From the NCBI GenBank assembly GCA_902490365.1, contig CABUDQ010000071.1:1-6982 (forward strand): DNA of 6,982 nucleotides, given 5' to 3'. The notes below the pieces were generated by a model. That model was not told where the DNA came from and did no database searches. It saw nothing but the letters and a program-made list of their open reading frames with translations. Positions within the stretch are counted from its first letter, which is position 1, and each line of letters starts with the position of its first letter. Shown here piece after piece: positions 6,470-6,982 of the stretch. The stretch comes from an uncultured Collinsella sp. Lineage in GTDB: Bacteria; Actinomycetota; Coriobacteriia; Coriobacteriales; Coriobacteriaceae. The position numbers were made by a program, and so were the translations under genes.

Positions 6470-6511
6470 CCTGCCAAAAAGGGACAGGTTTATTTTGGTA
6501 GGTTTTATCTG
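6468..6511 (+). repeat. GGGAC interspersed inverted repeat, copy B
   Basis: This is the second copy of the element at 5697-5741. Arms AACCTGCCAAAA (6468-6479) and TTTTGGTAGGTT (6493-6504) pair fully if one G-T pair is allowed, around the same 13-nt loop AGGGACAGGTTTA. The left arm starts inside the HD gene's TAA. The two differences from copy A both fall at the same arm position, one in each arm. Confidence 0.85.
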
Positions 6512-6512
6512 G

Positions 6513-6556
6513 GAAAACGCTTCCGTTGGACATTATTCAGCGGAAGCGTTTTCTGT
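6513..6556. terminator. Long terminator hairpin between HD gene and transposase
   Basis: GAAAACGCTTCCG (6513-6525) pairs perfectly over 13 bp with CGGAAGCGTTTTC (6541-6553); partial pairing continues into the 15-nt loop. The TTTT in the right arm and TTTT in the complement of the left arm give U-runs on both strands, fitting a shared terminator for the convergent HD gene and transposase-like gene. Confidence 0.8.
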
Positions 6557-6639
6557 TTGACTTGGTGACGTTGGCGAATGGCGGCGCCTCGCGGCAGTCA
6601 GCTGTGCTTCGCCGTGCCCGTAACTCGGCAAACGCGACG
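6554..6639. other. Short non-coding gap downstream of the transposase gene
   Basis: This holds no gene and no copy of the GGGAC repeats. The only structure I see is GGCGAA (6573-6578) with TTCGCC (6608-6613), six bp across a 29-nt loop, too weak to call. Confidence 0.3.
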
Positions 6640-6982
6640 CTAGGACGCGTTCTTGATAATCCATGTTCCCAGTCCGGTCAGCAGCTGAACCTGCTTAACC
6701 GTTAGCCCTTCTTTTCGAAGCGCGAGAATCGCCTCATTGCGAAGTGGCTTGGAGACGGATTTGAGTTCCGTCGGAGCGCATCCTGCGACACTCTGCACGA
6801 TTGCCGTGCCAAATTCGCATAGATCTTCCTCGCGAACCTTGGCTGTTGCGCTGGGGCGATAGGGAAGCGACGGCGCACTTTCCATGAGCTGAAGGTATGA
6901 GCGAGGTGTTGGGAATAAAACGCCGACAACGCTGCCAGTGACATGCGGCCGTGGCCTGGCACTCATTAGATACTCGCGATGG
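6640..6982 (-). CDS. C-terminal part of a REP-associated tyrosine transposase (RAYT, Y1/IS200-like), cut by window edge
   Basis: The minus-strand frame is open from the right edge to a TAG at 6642-6640, giving 113 visible residues. Upstream of the ATG at 6966 the frame still encodes HREYL, matching the WSSYREYL block common in the middle of RAYT proteins, so 6966 is probably internal. VVGVLFPTPRSYLQLME then matches the usual L-F-x-P-R-x-x-x-x-M/F segment, and the end, LRNEAILALRKEGLTVKQVQ onward to LTGLGTWIIKN, matches the RAYT C-terminal helix-turn-helix (LRxxGLTxRQIxxLTGIGRxxIxxA in my recollection of the family). The catalytic HUH histidines and tyrosine would lie outside the window, so activity cannot be judged. 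RAYTs are single-strand DNA transposases that act on REP hairpins. A decayed remnant is possible. It is convergent with the HD gene. Confidence 0.65.
   Translation of the reverse strand, partial: HREYLMSARPRPHVTGSVVGVLFPTPRSYLQLMESAPSLPYRPSATAKVREEDLCEFGTAIVQSVAGCAPTELKSVSKPLRNEAILALRKEGLTVKQVQLLTGLGTWIIKNAS

Noticed and set aside
1..6982. CRISPR array, tRNA or rRNA genes, toxin-antitoxin or phage-defence system
   Set aside because: No regularly spaced repeats with unique spacers, no tRNA cloverleaf noticed, and none of the genes carries a nuclease, reverse transcriptase or toxin motif. The HD protein stands alone without a defence partner.

Overview
The window reads as ordinary chromosome of a GC-rich Gram-positive gut actinobacterium. 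Protein style, codon use and the type of interspersed repeat fit Coriobacteriia, most likely a Collinsella-like organism; this is an inference from sequence style, not a database match.

Layout from left to right: (1) the 3' part of a nicotinate phosphoribosyltransferase gene (pncB, + strand, cut by the left edge, ends 1395); (2) an 80-nt gap, then proB, glutamate 5-kinase with a C-terminal PUA domain (1476-2603, +); (3) a 276-nt non-coding interval with two similar bulged hairpins, the second inside a 15-bp perfect outer stem, followed by two tandem TGCCGGCA/GGGGAC repeat units; (4) a proline-iminopeptidase-like alpha/beta hydrolase on the minus strand (4298-2880), convergent with proB; (5) a divergent intergenic region, then proA, gamma-glutamyl phosphate reductase (4412-5698, +); (6) a GGGAC repeat and a strong intrinsic terminator; (7) a stand-alone HD-domain hydrolase gene (5870-6469, +); (8) a second copy of the GGGAC repeat and a long bidirectional-type terminator hairpin; (9) on the minus strand, running off the right edge, the C-terminal part of what looks like a REP-associated tyrosine transposase (RAYT, Y1 family).

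ProB and ProA catalyse the first two steps of proline synthesis from glutamate. Here they are separated by an antisense gene for a peptidase of the family that releases N-terminal proline or short peptides, so synthesis and salvage of proline may be neighbours. PncB (NAD salvage) and the HD protein have no evident link to proline.

The least ordinary part is the repeat system. Two near-identical 41-bp elements and a two-unit cousin each lie directly against the stop codon of a gene (proA, the HD gene, the peptidase). All are built as inverted arms around a GGG(G)AC-containing loop, and a RAYT-like gene lies at the edge of the same window. They are good candidates for that transposase's REP-like substrates. 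The 2639-2793 interval is a separate candidate for a structured RNA or a miniature element, because its two hairpins keep the same architecture with different, still complementary outer stems.
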